Source of the DNA: Prevotella sp.
GTDB lineage: Bacteria > Bacteroidota > Bacteroidia > Bacteroidales > Bacteroidaceae
Reading direction: 5' to 3'
Assembly (NCBI GenBank): GCA_017417465.1
Contig: JAFPZD010000170.1
Span: 1-33,020, forward strand
Length of the DNA stretch: 33,020 bases
Within the stretch, counting starts at the first letter, position 1. Each line of letters opens with the position of its first letter. The notes under the pieces are model-generated. The model made no database searches. It worked only from the letters and a program-made list of their open reading frames with translations, and was not told where the DNA came from. Below, in pieces: positions 8,527 through 16,729 of this stretch. A program made the translations under genes and the position numbers.

Positions 8527-8963
8527 TCCTTCAACAGGTCGTCGAGGAACTTGTCGAGGTCGTCGTCAAGACCGGGAAGCAGCTCCTGGTCGAGGATAGC
8601 CACCTCGTCGTCGACGACATAGAGTTCAGCCTTTGTCTCGTGTTCATCGTCCTCCAGGACAAAGGCGTAGGGCTTCAGTATCGACATGGCGTCGACCAGC
8701 TGTTTCTGGGCTGACAAGCAACGGCGGATAATCGGTGTGATGGCCTCGTAGAAGTCATCGTCCTTGTTGTCAATCCACTCCTCAACGACGCAGCGAGTCA
8801 GTTCCTTGTCGTCATCGTCGAAAGTCATCAGCTCGCCGGTCTCCTGTGTTACCCGCACATGGATATCGGTCATTACACTGGCTTCCTCGTTGGCGGGGAA
8901 CTTCTCTGCCGTCTTTCGGATAGCCCGTTCAATACGCAGTAGGGTCTGTTCTGATGCGTTCAT
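8523..8963 (-). CDS. Conserved hypothetical acidic protein, first gene of the ClC-fmt-rpe unit
   Basis: This 146-residue soluble protein has no recognisable catalytic motif. It starts MNASEQTLLRIERAIRKTAEKF and ends in a strongly acidic tail (about 118-146, rich in Asp, Glu and Leu). I do not assign a function. The start at 8963 is preferred over longer readings because a promoter lies just upstream and the extra N-terminal sequence would be coded antisense to the Rnf operon leader. It overlaps the ClC gene by four bases (GTGA), which implies translational coupling and perhaps a role linked to the channel. Confidence 0.8.
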   Translation of the reverse strand: MNASEQTLLRIERAIRKTAEKFPANEEASVMTDIHVRVTQETGELMTFDDDDKELTRCVVEEWIDNKDDDFYEAITPIIRRCLSAQKQLVDAMSILKPYAFVLEDDEHETKAELYVVDDEVAILDQELLPGLDDDLDKFLDDLLKE

Positions 8964-8990
8964 AATGCTCAATGTTCTCGTTTCTGCATG

Positions 8991-9021
8991 CAAAAGTAAA
9001 TAAAAAGATTCGTATCTGCAA
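8991..9021 (-). promoter_or_regulatory. Promoter of the minus-strand ClC-fmt-rpe unit
   Basis: Read on the minus strand, TTG (9021-9019) is followed after 20 bases by TACTTTTG (8998-8991), a full Bacteroidetes promoter. It ends about 28 bases before the start at 8963 and is divergent from the Rnf promoter. Confidence 0.65.
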
Positions 9022-9083
9022 GCGTTTGCGTGGTTTTTTGAGAAAAAAAGTGTGTCGGGTGGTGTTATTTCACATTTATTTCT

Positions 9084-9091
9084 TAACTTTG
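9084..9091 (+). promoter_or_regulatory. -7 element of the Rnf operon
   Basis: TAACTTTG matches TAnnTTTG and is followed by CACCCGCA and the ATG at 9100. No TTG lies at the expected -33 distance, so the promoter may need an activator. Only eight bases separate the element from the start codon, so the mRNA leader would be only a few bases long. Confidence 0.55.
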
Positions 9092-9099
9092 CACCCGCA

Positions 9100-9375
9100 A
9101 TGAAGAACGAAACCGACCCATCTGGCTGCACAGCATGCAAGCTGTCGAGTTTCTGCAACCAGCGCGACGAGGCTGAACAATGCGTGCCGGAGGCTGTTGC
9201 CAACCGTGCGCTACTGTTAGCCTTTGTCTTTCCGCTGGCGCTGATGCTCATCGTGCTGGTTGTGGCACTTGTGGCCCATTGCAGCGAACTGCTGATGGCG
9301 CTGCTGATGTTGGGCGCGCTCGTACTTTATTATATAATATTGCGAATATTCCAAAACAAACTCATCAAACTATGA
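9100..9375 (+). CDS. RseC/MucC-like membrane protein, short form
   Basis: This 91-residue protein carries the RseC-type cysteine cluster C-x2-C-x5-C (Cys10, 13, 19) plus Cys28, followed by two hydrophobic helices (about 36-58 and 62-83). RseC-family genes often head Rnf/Rsx operons in Bacteroidetes and are thought to assist reduction of an iron-sulfur partner or complex assembly. Full-length members usually have an additional N-terminal beta domain before the cysteines, which is missing here. The ATG at 9100 fits the promoter; an upstream in-frame start would lie before the -7 element. It overlaps rnfB by four bases (ATGA). The family call is good and the role inferred. Confidence 0.8.
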   Translation: MKNETDPSGCTACKLSSFCNQRDEAEQCVPEAVANRALLLAFVFPLALMLIVLVVALVAHCSELLMALLMLGALVLYYIILRIFQNKLIKL

Positions 9376-10265
9376 ATTCCATTTTGATTGCAGTTATCGT
9401 GCTTGGAGCTATCGGCCTCATTGCCGCCATCGTGCTCTATGCCTGCTCCAAGCGCTTTGCTGTCTATGAAGACCCCCGCATTGCCCAGGTCACTGAGCTG
9501 TTGCCCGGGGCCAACTGCGGTGGTTGTGGCTTCGCTGGTTGCGGAGGCATGGCCGATGCCCTCGTGAAAGGTGCCGACAAGGGTAGCCTCGAGGGTCTGA
9601 ACTGTCCTGTCGGTGGCAGCGACGTGATGAGCCAGGTGGCTGGTGTCCTCGGCATGACCGTCGAGGCTGGCGAGCCTAAGGTGGCTGTGGTGCGCTGCGG
9701 TGGCACGTGTGAGCTGCGTCCCAAGATTGCCGAGTACGGTGGTCTGCGCACTTGTTCGGCCATGCATGCCTGTGGTGCCGGTGAGACGGCCTGTGGCTTT
9801 GGCTGTCTAGGCTGTGGCGACTGTGTGGCTGCCTGCCAGTTTGACGCCATCCACATGGATGCCGAGACGGGTCTGCCCGTGGTCGACGAAGAGAAGTGCA
9901 CCGCTTGTGGTGCCTGCACGAAAGCTTGTCCGCGTGGCATCATCGAGCTGCGTAAGAAGGGACCCAAAGGCCGCCGTGTCTTCGTCTCGTGCGTTAACAA
10001 GGACAAGGGACCTGCTGCCATGAAGGCATGCAAGGCTGCCTGCATCGCTTGCGGCAAGTGTGTCAGGGAGTGTAAGTTCGAGGCCATTGTGGTCGAGGAC
10101 AATGTCTCCTACATCGATGCTGACAAGTGCCGTCTGTGCCGCAAGTGCGTCGATGCCTGTCCGACGAAGGCTATCCATGCCGTTAACTTCCCCGCGCCGA
10201 AGCCCAAGCCGGAAGTTCCGGAGGCTCCGGCCATCACCCCAGAAAGAAAGGAGGCAACCGTATGA
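9372..10265 (+). CDS. rnfB: Rnf electron transport complex subunit B
   Basis: RnfB is the ferredoxin-facing iron-sulfur subunit of the Rnf ferredoxin:NAD+ oxidoreductase. The 297-residue protein has one N-terminal membrane helix (about 3-24) and a CGGCGFAGCGG cluster region (Cys49-57, with Cys78). It then has four 4Fe-4S motifs: CLGCGDCVAAC (145-155), CTACGACTKAC (176-186), CIACGKCVREC (224-234) and CRLCRKCVDAC (253-263). The Pro-rich tail (272-290) is typical. The start ATG overlaps the preceding stop as ATGA, and the last four bases overlap rnfC in the same way, so translation is coupled. A longer upstream reading is rejected because it would overlap the rseC-like gene in another frame. Confidence 0.95.
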   Translation: MNSILIAVIVLGAIGLIAAIVLYACSKRFAVYEDPRIAQVTELLPGANCGGCGFAGCGGMADALVKGADKGSLEGLNCPVGGSDVMSQVAGVLGMTVEAGEPKVAVVRCGGTCELRPKIAEYGGLRTCSAMHACGAGETACGFGCLGCGDCVAACQFDAIHMDAETGLPVVDEEKCTACGACTKACPRGIIELRKKGPKGRRVFVSCVNKDKGPAAMKACKAACIACGKCVRECKFEAIVVEDNVSYIDADKCRLCRKCVDACPTKAIHAVNFPAPKPKPEVPEAPAITPERKEATV

Positions 10266-11629
10266 AAACCAGAACATTCCGCATTGGCGGTATTCATCCA
10301 GAAGAGAATAAGCTGACGCATGAGTCGGCCACGCAGACGGCGCCGCTGCCCAAGCAGGCCATTTTCCCGCTGTCACAGCATATTGGCGCTCCCGCCAAGC
10401 CTGTCGTCCAGAAAGGTGACAAGGTAAAGGTCGGCACGCTGATTGCCGAGGCAGGTGGCTTCGTCTCTGCTCCCATCTTCTCGTCGGTCAGCGGTACCGT
10501 GTTCAAGATCGACACGGCCATCGATGCCACAGGCTATCGCAAGCCCTGCATCATCATCAATGTCGAGGGTGACGAATGGGAGGAGAGCATCGACCGTAGC
10601 GATAAGTTGGAAACCCTTGACGCTCATCCTGAGCTTACGCCCGAGGAAATTGTCGATTGTGTCAAGGCAGCAGGCATCGTGGGCATGGGTGGTGCTGGAT
10701 TCCCCACATTCATCAAGCTGACGCCGCCTCCCACAGCAAAGGCTGAGTGTGTGATTATCAATGCCGTAGAGTGCGAGCCCTACATCACTGCCGACTACCG
10801 TCTGATGATGGAGCATGCCGACGAGATTCTCGTAGGTCTGCAGCTGCTGATGAAGGCTGCAAAGGTCACCACGGGCTACATCGGTATCGAGACCAACAAG
10901 CCGAAGGCTATCGACCTGCTGTCAGAGAAAGTCTCTCAGCTCACGTCACAAACCTCAAATCATATCGAGGTCGTTCCACTGCAGCAGCGCTATCCTCAGG
11001 GTGGCGAGAAACAGCTGGTCGACGCCGTCATTCGTCGTCAGGTTCCAGCCCCGCCTGCCATTCCTGTCAACGTTGGAGCAATTGTTCAGAATGTGGGAAC
11101 TGCCTTTGCTGTCTACCAGGCAGTTATGAAGCGCAAGCCTCTCTTCGAGCGTTACACCACTGTCACGGGCAAGCAGCTTGAGAACCCCGGCAACTTCCTG
11201 GTGCGCATGGGCACACCGATGCAGACGCTCATCGACCTTTGTGGTGGTATGCCCGAGGGCGACAACAAGCTATTGGCTGGTGGACCGATGATGGGCAAGG
11301 CACTCACGTCTACTGAGGTGCCCATCTGTAAGGGCACTAACTCGGTGACAATCCTGTCGGGGGCTGATGCCCGTCGTAAGGAGCCCGACCCCTGCATCCG
11401 TTGTGGCAAGTGTGTCGATGCCTGCCCCATGGGACTTGAGCCTTATCTGCTGGCCAAGCTCTCGCAGTTTAAGAACTGGGAACGTGCCGAGGGCGAGGAC
11501 ATCACCTCGTGCATCGAGTGCGGTTCGTGCATGTTTACATGTCCTGCTCACCGTCCATTGCTCGATAACATCCGTCAGGGCAAACAGACCGTGATGGGCA
11601 TCATCCGTGCTCGTTCCTCTAAAAAATAA
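10262..11629 (+). CDS. rnfC: Rnf electron transport complex subunit C
   Basis: RnfC is the peripheral NADH-binding subunit, carrying FMN and two 4Fe-4S clusters. The 455 residues show an N-terminal sandwich-hybrid/biotinyl-like region (about 30-100), the glycine-rich nucleotide loop VGMGGAGFPT (about 140-149), an SLBB region (about 250-330), and the cluster motifs CIRCGKCVDACP (from about 378) and CIECGSCMFTCP (from about 417). The ATG overlaps the rnfB stop (ATGA). Only a heptamer array of 27 bases separates it from rnfD. Family and position in the operon agree. Confidence 0.95.
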   Translation: MKTRTFRIGGIHPEENKLTHESATQTAPLPKQAIFPLSQHIGAPAKPVVQKGDKVKVGTLIAEAGGFVSAPIFSSVSGTVFKIDTAIDATGYRKPCIIINVEGDEWEESIDRSDKLETLDAHPELTPEEIVDCVKAAGIVGMGGAGFPTFIKLTPPPTAKAECVIINAVECEPYITADYRLMMEHADEILVGLQLLMKAAKVTTGYIGIETNKPKAIDLLSEKVSQLTSQTSNHIEVVPLQQRYPQGGEKQLVDAVIRRQVPAPPAIPVNVGAIVQNVGTAFAVYQAVMKRKPLFERYTTVTGKQLENPGNFLVRMGTPMQTLIDLCGGMPEGDNKLLAGGPMMGKALTSTEVPICKGTNSVTILSGADARRKEPDPCIRCGKCVDACPMGLEPYLLAKLSQFKNWERAEGEDITSCIECGSCMFTCPAHRPLLDNIRQGKQTVMGIIRARSSKK

Positions 11630-11630
11630 T

Positions 11631-11659
11631 GTTCAATGTTCAATAATCAATGTTCAATG
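11631..11659. repeat. Four-copy heptamer array carrying the rnfD start codon
   Basis: Directly after the rnfC stop come TGTTCAA, TGTTCAA, TAATCAA and TGTTCAA, followed by TGAATAAA. The rnfD ATG is formed by the last A of the array plus the next TG. Several out-of-frame ATGs are present inside the array. Confidence 0.65.
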
Positions 11660-12655
11660 AATAAATTAGTTGTATCACTTTCCCCCCACGCCCACGGCAA
11701 CGACTCTGTGGAGCGCAACATGTATGGCGTCATCATCGCCTTGCTGCCCGCGCTCATCGTGTCGTTCTGCTACTTCGGCATTGGCTCTGTCATTGTCTGC
11801 CTGAGCAGCGTGCTGTCTTGTGTGTTCTTTGAGTGGGCTATTAACAAGTATATCCTCCGCCGCGAGCGTAACACCATTCTCGACGGCTCGGCGGCACTCA
11901 CAGGCCTGCTGCTTGGCATGAACCTGCCGTCGAACCTTCCCGTGTGGATTATCATCATCGGTGCGCTCTTTGCCATCGGCGTTGGCAAGATGACCTTCGG
12001 TGGTCTTGGGCAGAACATTTTCAACCCTGCACTCGTAGGTCGTTGCGCCATGCTCGTTGCCTTCCCCGCACAGATGACGACATGGCCCGTGCCTGGCCAT
12101 TTGCTCGACTATACTGATGTCGAGACGGGTGCCACACCGCTGGCACTGATGAAGCAGGCCATCAAAAGTGGTGACGTCGGCGTGCTCGACCAACTGCCTG
12201 ATGCCTTCTCGTTGCTGTTAGGCGAGCACTCCATGGGTGGTGGTGCCGGTACCATCGGCGAGATTTGCGGCCTGGCGCTGTTGGCTGGCTTTGCCTTCAT
12301 GCTTTGGCGGCGCATCATCACGTGGCACATCCCTGTGAGTATCATTGGAACGGTGTTCCTGTTCAGTGCCATTATGCACGTCATCAATCCTATTTATGCC
12401 GACCCGACGACGGTCATTCTCAGCGGTGGTCTGCTGCTGGGTGCCATCTTCATGGCCACCGACTATGTGACATCGCCGATGACCCACCGCGGACAGCTCG
12501 TTTATGGTGTGTGCATCGGTCTGCTCACCATCATCATTCGTAACTGGGGCGCCTATCCTGAGGGCATGTCGTTTGCCATTCTTATCATGAACGCCTTTAC
12601 GCCGCTCATCAACAATTACATGAAACCTAAACGATTCGGGGAGGTAGCAAAATGA
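11657..12655 (+). CDS. rnfD: Rnf electron transport complex subunit D
   Basis: RnfD is an integral membrane subunit with covalently bound FMN. The 332-residue product has about nine to ten hydrophobic segments and the flavinylation motif ETGATPL, with the acceptor Thr at residue 160. The KLVVSLSPH start and the GGLGQNIFNPALVGR block (about 115-129) are family signatures. The start at 11657 (MNKLVVSLSPH) is preferred to the in-frame ATG at 11636, which would only add residues coded by the heptamer array. The stop overlaps the rnfG start (ATGA). Confidence 0.94.
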   Translation: MNKLVVSLSPHAHGNDSVERNMYGVIIALLPALIVSFCYFGIGSVIVCLSSVLSCVFFEWAINKYILRRERNTILDGSAALTGLLLGMNLPSNLPVWIIIIGALFAIGVGKMTFGGLGQNIFNPALVGRCAMLVAFPAQMTTWPVPGHLLDYTDVETGATPLALMKQAIKSGDVGVLDQLPDAFSLLLGEHSMGGGAGTIGEICGLALLAGFAFMLWRRIITWHIPVSIIGTVFLFSAIMHVINPIYADPTTVILSGGLLLGAIFMATDYVTSPMTHRGQLVYGVCIGLLTIIIRNWGAYPEGMSFAILIMNAFTPLINNYMKPKRFGEVAK

Positions 12656-13275
12656 AAAAGCTTGAATCATCATTGACAAATATGGTGCTGGTGCTCACGG
12701 CAGCGGCAGTCATCATGGGATTCATTCTCGCCTGGGTAAACAGCCTGACGGCCGCACCCATCCAGCAGCAGAAGGAGAAGGCGCTGGCCGATGGTATCAG
12801 GCAGGTGATGTGTGCTGACGATATCAGCGTCGCCAGGACCGACACTGTTAGCCAGACAGACAACAAGGGCAAGGAACTCAACTATGTGATCTATCAGGTG
12901 AACGATGCACAGCATCAAGACCTTGGTGCCGCCGTGGAGTCGACCACCAATGGTTTTGGTGGCGACTTGAAAGTGCTGGTGGGCTTCGACCGTGAGGGCC
13001 GCATCCTCGGCTACACGCTGCTCGAACATCAGGAGACACCGGGCTTGGGTGCCAAGGCCGATGTCTGGTTCCAGCGTGGCGAGAAGGGCGACATCATTGG
13101 CAAGTCACCACAGGAGCCACTCACTGTCAGTAAGGACGGTGGACAGGTCGATGCCATCACCGCCTCGACCATTACCAGCCGTGCTTTCCTGAGCGCTGTC
13201 AACAATGCCTACAATGCTTACAAGGCTACGCCCATCGATGCTGAGACGGGGGCTACGAAGAAGAAAGAAAACTGA
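12652..13275 (+). CDS. rnfG: Rnf electron transport complex subunit G
   Basis: RnfG is a periplasm-facing flavoprotein anchored by one N-terminal helix (about 9-29). The 207-residue product has the FMN-binding domain pattern, with LGAAVES and ETPGLGAK (about 128-135), and a variant flavinylation motif DAITASTITSRA in which Thr173 aligns with the FMN-carrying threonine of the usual S/T-G-A-T-x-T. The second position is Ala instead of Gly, which may be normal in this group. A Lys/Glu tail closes the protein. It overlaps rnfD by four bases and precedes rnfE by 13. Confidence 0.93.
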   Translation: MKKLESSLTNMVLVLTAAAVIMGFILAWVNSLTAAPIQQQKEKALADGIRQVMCADDISVARTDTVSQTDNKGKELNYVIYQVNDAQHQDLGAAVESTTNGFGGDLKVLVGFDREGRILGYTLLEHQETPGLGAKADVWFQRGEKGDIIGKSPQEPLTVSKDGGQVDAITASTITSRAFLSAVNNAYNAYKATPIDAETGATKKKEN

Positions 13276-13288
13276 AAATCGAAGTGTT

Positions 13289-13876
13289 ATGAGTTACATC
13301 AATATCATTAAGAATGGCATCGTAAAGGAGAACCCAACGTTCGTCCTGATGCTCGGCATGTGTCCCACGCTGGCTACCACCACGTCGGCCATCAACGGAT
13401 TGTCGATGGGCCTGGCAACCATGGCTGTGCTCATCTGCACCAACGTCGTCATCTCGTGCTTGAAAAGCGTCACGCCCGACAAGGTGCGCATCCCTGTGTT
13501 CATTGTTGTCATTGCCGCCTTCGTCACACTGTTGCAAATGCTTATCAAGGCTTACCTGCCTGATGTCGACAAGGCGCTGGGACTGTTTATTCCCCTCATT
13601 GTTGTCAACTGTATCATTCTCGGACGAGCTGAGGCTTTCGCTGCCAAGCAGAGTCCCTTGTCATCACTCTTCGATGGCATCGGCATCGGCCTGGGCTTTA
13701 CACTCGCACTGACGTTGCTGGGCATTGTCCGCGAAGTGCTTGGGTCTGGCGCCATCTTTGGCTATGCCTTTATTCCCGAGAACTACAACATCCTGCTCTT
13801 TGTGCTTGCTCCAGGTGCCTTCATCACGCTGGGCTACCTCATCGCTATTGTGAATAAGTTGCGTAACAATTCGTAA
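13289..13876 (+). CDS. rnfE: Rnf electron transport complex subunit E
   Basis: RnfE is one of the two homologous, inverted membrane subunits that hold an iron-sulfur centre within the membrane. The 195 residues include about six helices and the signatures IIKNGIVKENPTFVLMLGMCPTLA (Cys25) and LFIPLIVVNCIILGRAEAFA (Cys near 108). The ATG at 13289 is chosen because the protein then starts at the conserved MSYINIIKNG and the previous gene's stop is 13 bases upstream. An in-frame start at 13205 would lie inside rnfG. Confidence 0.94.
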   Translation: MSYINIIKNGIVKENPTFVLMLGMCPTLATTTSAINGLSMGLATMAVLICTNVVISCLKSVTPDKVRIPVFIVVIAAFVTLLQMLIKAYLPDVDKALGLFIPLIVVNCIILGRAEAFAAKQSPLSSLFDGIGIGLGFTLALTLLGIVREVLGSGAIFGYAFIPENYNILLFVLAPGAFITLGYLIAIVNKLRNNS

Positions 13877-13878
13877 TT

Positions 13879-14478
13879 ATGGAATATCTGTTAATATTCA
13901 TCTCCGCCATCTTCGTCAACAACATCGTGTTGGCGCAGTTCCTCGGCATCTGCCCCTTCCTGGGTGTCTCGAAGCGAATCAACACCTCGCTCGGCATGTC
14001 GGCAGCCGTCGCTTTCGTCATGGTACTGGCAACGCTCGTCACGTGGCTCGTGCAGACCTACATCCTCGTCCCACTTCACTTGGAGTACTTGCAGACCATT
14101 GCCTTCATCCTCGTCATCGCCTCACTCGTTCAGATGGTCGAGATCGTGCTTAAGAAGGTGTCGCCCGCGCTCTATCAGGCACTGGGCATCTTCCTGCCTC
14201 TCATCACCACCAACTGTGCCGTGCTTGGCGTGGCAATCCTCGTCATTCAGAAGGAGTATAACCTCGCACAGAGCATCATGTATGCCTTCTCGACGGCAAT
14301 TGGCTTCGGCGTGGCACTCACCGTCTTCGCCGGCATTCGCGAGCAACTGGAGATGGCCGATGTTCCCAAGGGCATGCGCGGCATGGCCATCGTGCTTGTC
14401 TCTGCCGGACTGCTCAGCCTTGCTTTCATGGGCTTCTCGGGTGTCGACGGTGGCTTGCGCACACTCTTCGGTCTGTAA
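13879..14478 (+). CDS. rnfA: Rnf electron transport complex subunit A
   Basis: RnfA is the partner of RnfE; both are six-helix proteins of opposite topology. The 199-residue product has the signature FVNNIVLAQFLGICPFLGVS (Cys near residue 25) and GIFLPLITTNCAVLGVAI (Cys near 114), the paired cysteines that ligate the intramembrane cluster. It starts two bases after the rnfE stop and closes the operon, completing the set B, C, D, G, E, A with nothing missing. No clear terminator follows before the GH43 gene 32 bases downstream. Confidence 0.95.
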   Translation: MEYLLIFISAIFVNNIVLAQFLGICPFLGVSKRINTSLGMSAAVAFVMVLATLVTWLVQTYILVPLHLEYLQTIAFILVIASLVQMVEIVLKKVSPALYQALGIFLPLITTNCAVLGVAILVIQKEYNLAQSIMYAFSTAIGFGVALTVFAGIREQLEMADVPKGMRGMAIVLVSAGLLSLAFMGFSGVDGGLRTLFGL

Positions 14479-14510
14479 AATAACGTTTCACTAATACGCT
14501 CACCTCCCTC

Positions 14511-16652
14511 ATGACTAAGAACTCACACGGTCTTCTCATGCTGCTGGTAGCTATCCTGCTGGGTGCAGGACCATTGGCAGCGCAACAGCCCGTCGGCTCA
14601 TGGACGGCCGACAATGGTAATGGCACGTTCACTAACCCTCTGTTTTACGATGAGTTTTCCGACCCAGACATTCTGCGAGTGGGCGACGACTACTATCTGG
14701 CAGGTACAACGATGCACGCCGTGCCGGGGCTGGTCATTCTGCACTCGAAAGACTTGGTAAACTGGGAGAACATCAGCTACTGCTTCGATCGCTTCGACTT
14801 CACCGAAGACCGCTTCTCGCTGAAGAACCATGAGGAGATCTACGGTCAGGGCGTCTGGGCACCCTGCATTCGCTATGCCAACGGACAGTTCTACGTCTAT
14901 ACCAATGTGAATGGCAAGGGCCTGCAGTGCTATACGGCGAAAGACATCCGTGGGCCGTGGGAGCACCATAACATGAAGGGCAACATCTACGACCTGAGCG
15001 TGCTCTTCGACGACGACGGAAAGGTCTATGCCATCCATGGCTATGGTGAGGTGAAATGCACCGAGCTGGAACCCGACATGAGTGGTCCAAAGGAAGGCAC
15101 CACGCGCACCATCATTCCCGAAGGGAACGGAGTGGGCGAGGGCCACCATATGTATAAGATTGACGGCACTTATTACCTTATCTCAACTGACTACCGCCCC
15201 AATGGCCGCACGCTCTGCTCGCGCTCGAAGAGCATCTGGGGGCCTTACGAGACACGTGTCATCACTGCCGATGAGACTTACGGCTACCATGCCGCATCGC
15301 TGACGCAGGTGCCACGCGGCGAGAAATATCGCATCGGTCAGGATGGTACAAAGTTCGCCCTTGGCCCTGTCGACAAGGATGCTACTGCCTGCACCAACGC
15401 CCATCAGGGTGGCATCGTGCAGTTCAGCGATGGCTCGTGGTGGGCACTGCTCATGCAGGACTTCCACTCCATTGGTCGCACCGTCTGTCTTATGCCCATG
15501 ACGTGGGAGGATGGCTGGCCCATGGTTGGCCTCAAAGGCAATCTGGGACGTGCACCACGTACGTGGTTCAAGCCGGGTACCTCTCTTTCGGCTCCTGGCG
15601 ATGCCGCAATCGTTTCTGCACACGCCCCCTACGACCGCTCTGACGACTTCAATTATGGAAGCCGTAAGCAGAACTTGAAACCCATCTGGCAGTGGAACCA
15701 TAACCCCGAGGAGAAGATGTGGGCCATTAAGGATGGGCGCCTACGCCTGAACACCATGCCCGCTGAACAGCTGATGTGGGCTCGCAACTCGCTGACACAG
15801 CGTGTCATCGGGCCGAAGAGCACCGCCACCGTCGAGCTGTTTGTCAAGGGCATGAAGGACGGCGACGTCAGTGGTCTGGGAAACATCAACGTGCCCTGCT
15901 CATGGATAGGCGTCGTAAAGGAGGGCAAGAATCTTGTTCTTCGCTGTTTCGAGCAGTTGACGAACGACACTGTCGATGTTCCTCTCACGCAGCCGCTTAC
16001 GAAGATCTGGCTACGCTGTATTGGCGACTACGACAACGATCAGGCGCAGTATGCCTATAGCCTGGATGGCAATACGTTTACGACGCTGGGACGCATGATG
16101 CCTCTGTCCTATCAGCTCATTTCGTTCCAAGGCTCGCGTCATGCGTTGTTCGCCTTTAATAAGAATGGAAAGAATGGTGGCTATGCGGAGTTCGACAATT
16201 TCTCCGTCGAAGAGCCGTGTGCTGATCGCTGCCAGAACATTCCTTACGGGCAGACGGTGCGAATCATCAACAAGGCCACGGGGCTGCCCGCCATTGCCAC
16301 CACCCACGGTGTGCTTTACGACACGCACACGGGCGACAAGAGCCCGCTGGCACAGTTCAAGGTTGTTGGAACCAATGGCCTGGTGATGCTTCAGTGTGCC
16401 GATGGTCGCTATGTGAAGGTCTATGGCGATGGTCTTCCCGGCGACGTGCGCTTCACCACTGAGAAAGGTGAGGCAGAAGTGTTCCTCTGGCAGGACTTAC
16501 TCGACCATGACTTCATGCTCCTTTCGCTGCGCAGCCACCTCTACCTCGGCAAGAGCCCCACTACGGGCAGTCCTTACTCAATGGATTTCCGCGGCTCCGA
16601 CCCGGCACGCCGCAACGGTGCTGTTCTGCGATGGGAGAAGGTTGAAGACTGA
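14511..16652 (+). CDS. Secreted GH43 glycoside hydrolase (arabinofuranosidase/xylosidase type)
   Basis: The 713-residue protein has a signal peptide (cleavage after about PLAAQ, residue 25), then a five-bladed GH43 domain (about 38-345), a concanavalin-like beta-sandwich typical of GH43 C-terminal modules (about 380-568), and a beta-trefoil-like region (about 575-710). Candidate catalytic residues are the base Asp51 or Asp53 in EFSDPDILR, the pKa-setting Asp161 and the acid Glu210 in VGEGHHMYK. The usual DPS near the second Asp reads DLS. GH43 enzymes cut arabinose or xylose side chains or xylo-oligosaccharides; the exact substrate is not readable. It stands alone without a SusCD pair, 32 bases after rnfA. 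Confidence 0.88.
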   Translation: MTKNSHGLLMLLVAILLGAGPLAAQQPVGSWTADNGNGTFTNPLFYDEFSDPDILRVGDDYYLAGTTMHAVPGLVILHSKDLVNWENISYCFDRFDFTEDRFSLKNHEEIYGQGVWAPCIRYANGQFYVYTNVNGKGLQCYTAKDIRGPWEHHNMKGNIYDLSVLFDDDGKVYAIHGYGEVKCTELEPDMSGPKEGTTRTIIPEGNGVGEGHHMYKIDGTYYLISTDYRPNGRTLCSRSKSIWGPYETRVITADETYGYHAASLTQVPRGEKYRIGQDGTKFALGPVDKDATACTNAHQGGIVQFSDGSWWALLMQDFHSIGRTVCLMPMTWEDGWPMVGLKGNLGRAPRTWFKPGTSLSAPGDAAIVSAHAPYDRSDDFNYGSRKQNLKPIWQWNHNPEEKMWAIKDGRLRLNTMPAEQLMWARNSLTQRVIGPKSTATVELFVKGMKDGDVSGLGNINVPCSWIGVVKEGKNLVLRCFEQLTNDTVDVPLTQPLTKIWLRCIGDYDNDQAQYAYSLDGNTFTTLGRMMPLSYQLISFQGSRHALFAFNKNGKNGGYAEFDNFSVEEPCADRCQNIPYGQTVRIINKATGLPAIATTHGVLYDTHTGDKSPLAQFKVVGTNGLVMLQCADGRYVKVYGDGLPGDVRFTTEKGEAEVFLWQDLLDHDFMLLSLRSHLYLGKSPTTGSPYSMDFRGSDPARRNGAVLRWEKVED

Positions 16653-16660
16653 AGTCATGT

Positions 16661-16724
16661 GTCAAATCGTGAAATCGTGAAATCGTGAAATAGTGAAATA
16701 GTCAAATAGTCAAATAGTGAAATA
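16661..16724. repeat. Eight-copy octamer array before the pseudouridine synthase gene
   Basis: Eight consecutive 8-mers alternate between GTGAAATC/A and GTCAAATC/A, ending five bases before the ATG at 16730. The core AAATCGTS is also the complement of the GACGATTT units before rpe, so these two distant arrays share a sequence family. Confidence 0.75.
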
Positions 16725-16729
16725 GAACG

